Source: Ursus arctos (Eukaryota > Chordata > Mammalia > Carnivora > Ursidae). Taken from it: a stretch of DNA of 64,000 nucleotides. Positions 61,485 to 64,000 of this stretch are shown here, piece after piece. Below the pieces are notes generated by a model, which saw only the letters and a program-made list of their open reading frames with translations, was not told the origin of the DNA and did no database searches. Location: contig NW_026622763.1 in assembly GCF_023065955.2 (NCBI RefSeq), positions 79,775,299 to 79,839,298 of the forward strand. The letters run 5' to 3'. Position numbers and translations under genes: made by a program. Position 1 is the stretch's first letter. The number at the start of each line of letters is the position of its first letter.

Positions 61485-62230
61485 CAAATATAAACCCTAC
61501 CCTCAAGAAGGTGGTAGGCCAGTAGGTAAAAATGACAACTAGCACACAAGATACAAAGTGATATTTACCAGAAGGAATAGAGAAAATGCTATGCTCTGGA
61601 CATCCAAGGCAGAGGAGAATGCTTCCAGATAGAGGAATCGGGGGAAATGTTATGGGAAAAGAGACATTTCAACTAAACCTCAAAGTATAAATTGGAGGTG
61701 CACATGAGAAAAGCCCAGGAGGGAGTGGAATTTCAGAGAGAGAGAAGGGTAGAAGTAACAGCATGGCAGTGGGGGAAGGAAGTTGATTGGTGCAACGTGT
61801 ATCAGGGCTGACTGGCCAGATGCTAAAGCCCAGGGTGCAAAGATAAGGAATACAGACTTCCCTCATTAGATGGTCAAACCTTATCGTGGGGTTTCAGCAG
61901 ACCTCATGATAAGACCTGGGTTTTAGTTGTGTACAACAGGCATTAAGGAGATGGAGAAAGATTAATATCCACTGGGAGCCAGAGACTCTTTGGACATTTT
62001 CGAGGCCAGTACAGAAAAGGTACTAAGGATCTGTGCTGGGGAGGGTGGGGAGAAGCTTTCAGATGAGAAGCCTCTTCAGGTGAGAGAGGGCATCGGAGAT
62101 ATTGCAGACATGGAATTATCGGGAATTAACAATGGCCTTTTTGGCTTCTTCAGTGTCGCCACAGATTTCTGGAGGGGGGGCATGGCAGGAGGTGCTGATG
62201 ACAGTTATCAGGTTGAGTGAGTTCAGTTGT
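61485..62230 (-). repeat. L2-like LINE fragment (antisense)
   Basis: CCTACCCTCAAGAAGGTGGT, then AGGCAGAGGAGAATGCTTCC, CATTTCAACTAAACCTCAAA and CCCAGGAGGGAGTGGAATTT, with purine-rich wording like antisense L2. Strongly diverged; the limits are uncertain. Confidence 0.45.
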
Positions 62231-62542
62231 GGATGGGGAAAGCCATAAACAAGGACAGTCTGGGGACTGGCAGGAGAAGAGAGGGCTGGTAAGAATGAAG
62301 AGTGGAACAGCATGGCTAGAGAGGAAGGGACAGAGCCAGAGACATTTTTGAGATGGAAGGAACAAATGTAAAGCTTTGAAACTCTTCCCCTTGGGATCTC
62401 GTGACCCGCACCATCCTGCAAGCTGCTGCGTTGCCTAGGTGACCGGCAGCAGCAGGGGGGCTTTGGCTGCCTGGAACTTGGGATGAAGGAAGGGTTGGAA
62501 GGGAGCCAGAAGGGTTGAGCAAGGGAGGCTGCCCTGGCTTTC

Positions 62543-62561
62543 AAAAAAAAAAAAAAAAAAA
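62543..62561. repeat. Poly-A run
   Basis: About 18 A residues with no recognisable retroelement body. Confidence 0.85.
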
Positions 62562-63794
62562 GTTAAAAGCCCTCTGAAAGGAAAAAGTGGTGCTTTTAGG
62601 GATGTAGCCAGCCTTGTGAAACAGAAAACAACTATTCCATGAGAAGTGAGATGCAAATGTGATCAAACTTCATGCCTGTATCTTGAACCAAAATGACATC
62701 AGGAATTTACTGAAGTTACTTGTAGTATCATGTCACCAGTTATTGGACAAAAGTTAAGAATATATGTGTCTAAATAAAAAATATAAAGGAAGTATATTTT
62801 CTACTGTCATATGTCAGGGAGGATTTAAGGCAAATTAGAAACAGACAGAATATATTGAATTTTATTAACAGTTCAGACAACATTTGGTTGTTCTCTACAT
62901 GTTCATATTTTTCCTCTCTCCGTTCTCTCTGGGTTCTCTGGGTCTGTCTCTCCCCTCCCTCCCTTCCTTTCTGATGCTACTCTCACTCATAGTAGCCAAT
63001 TGTCAAAGCCTGTTCATGGATGGACACCTGGGACTTCAGATTTGTTTTTTTGGTTTTTTTTTTCCCCCATACCTCTCAAAATCTTCTTCTCCCTCCTTTT
63101 GATTTCTGACAGTTCTCCTTGAACATTCATGGCTGGGTCTTACATGTCTTTCACATTCCTGATTTGTCACCACATCCAGGACACTGGCATATGTTTCCTG
63201 TTACCTTTATTTATTCATTAGGCAGCATAATTTGACATTGGGTATCATTTCGATTTGATAGATCCCCTGGTTGTTCATGCTGAAAATGTGGCCTTTATCT
63301 AAAATGTGTCTTTGGCCTGCTGTCAACTTGCAGCTTCCCACAGCCTCCAGCCTCCAATGCAGCCCACTCAGCCACGAGCACATGCTAACTTTCTTCAAAA
63401 TTAAAAGATGTCAGATTTTATAGTTAATCACTGTGTCACCCTTTCCCTCCAAAAACTTCTAACACGTAGCGTAAAATTACAAATGGTCTTACTAGTATCA
63501 CTCACATGTCTAAAATATTTTCACACTAATTCAATCCCACACGTCATTATTTAAGTGCACTGTGTGCTCACATGGGCCATATGCACTATATTGGCTCTAA
63601 TCCTGTAATTTCTCATATTACACTTCCCTCCTTAAATATCAGCCTTATCTTGCCTTATTTCTTATTTCGTACCATGGCAAAATGGGTCCTTCTATCGAAG
63701 GTTTCAAAATGTACACTTGGTCACATTCAAAGCAATGGCAACAGATGTGTAAATCACTGTCATCAATTTAATGGATATATTCAGGTACATATAG

Positions 63795-63833
63795 TGTGTA
63801 TACACACACACACACACATGCGCACACACACGA
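63795..63833. repeat. (CA)n microsatellite
   Basis: ATACACACACACACACACAT followed by GCGCACACACACGAACAC. Confidence 0.9.
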
Positions 63834-64000
63834 ACACTTGTCACATTCATTTGTACAAAGCAGCTTTTTATTTCTTTGTCCAGCCTTCATTATATGTAAA
63901 CACTTGTACCAAAAAACTCACTTTATTTAGACAGATCCTTACCTGATGTTATCGCATCAAGGGGCATTGCCACTTTGCTTTTTTTTAAAATGGGGATGGG

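Larger units (their letters stand above)
60375..64000 (+). other. PARD3B: PARD3B intron after exon G (5' part)
   Basis: 3.6 kb to the window end, with the next exon beyond it. It contains an antisense L2-like stretch (61485-62230), an A run at 62543-62561 and a (CA)n tract near 63799-63832. 60375-61480 and 62560-63790 look single-copy and AT-rich. No gene is seen. Confidence 0.85.

Overview
This is an intron-rich mammalian window. It carries seven consecutive internal coding exons of one plus-strand gene, PARD3B (par-3 family cell polarity regulator beta, also called PAR3L). No other gene is supported. The interspersed repeats point to a carnivore. There are eight tRNA-Lys-derived Can-SINE copies, and an L1 3' end of the carnivore type. 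The better-preserved SINE tails (CT-rich, then AAATAAATAAATAAAATCTT) look caniform, and no young dog-type SINEC_Cf copy is present. My best guess is a non-canid caniform such as a bear, seal or mustelid, but this is inference. I recognise the gene from memory of the human protein; no alignment was run.

Layout. 1-654 is intron. Exon A (655-1013) encodes the end of PDZ1 and the PDZ1-PDZ2 linker. Exons B (3623-3762) and C (4901-5029) complete PDZ2. A 29.5 kb intron follows. Exons D (34499-34684) and E (48139-48309) encode PDZ3. Exons F (52492-52624) and G (60275-60374) encode the start of the low-complexity region after PDZ3. The rest, to 64000, is intron. All exons have AG/GT boundaries, and the reading frame stays open across all six junctions: 1218 coding bases, 406 codons counting the split codons at the junctions. 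The gene's start, its N-terminal oligomerisation domain, most of PDZ1 and its C-terminus lie outside the window.

Introns. They hold Can-SINEs on both strands, one carnivore L1 3' end, older L1 and L2 remnants, many MIRs, three or more hAT-type DNA transposon fossils (MER20, MER5A-like and a third), and two old repeat families I cannot name with certainty. They also hold microsatellites and long single-copy stretches, some of which look like candidate conserved non-coding elements. No RNA gene, CRISPR array, promoter or intact mobile-element ORF is supported.

For the hunt: I see no previously undescribed biological system. The items most worth checking are a possible intronic polyadenylation isoform after exon E, a nested Can-SINE inside a long L2 copy, a CpG-dense patch at 46184-46331, a double CACGTG palindrome at 36306-36319, same-strand repeat pairs flanking the in-frame exon D, and an unidentified coding-like antisense stretch at 44590-44916.
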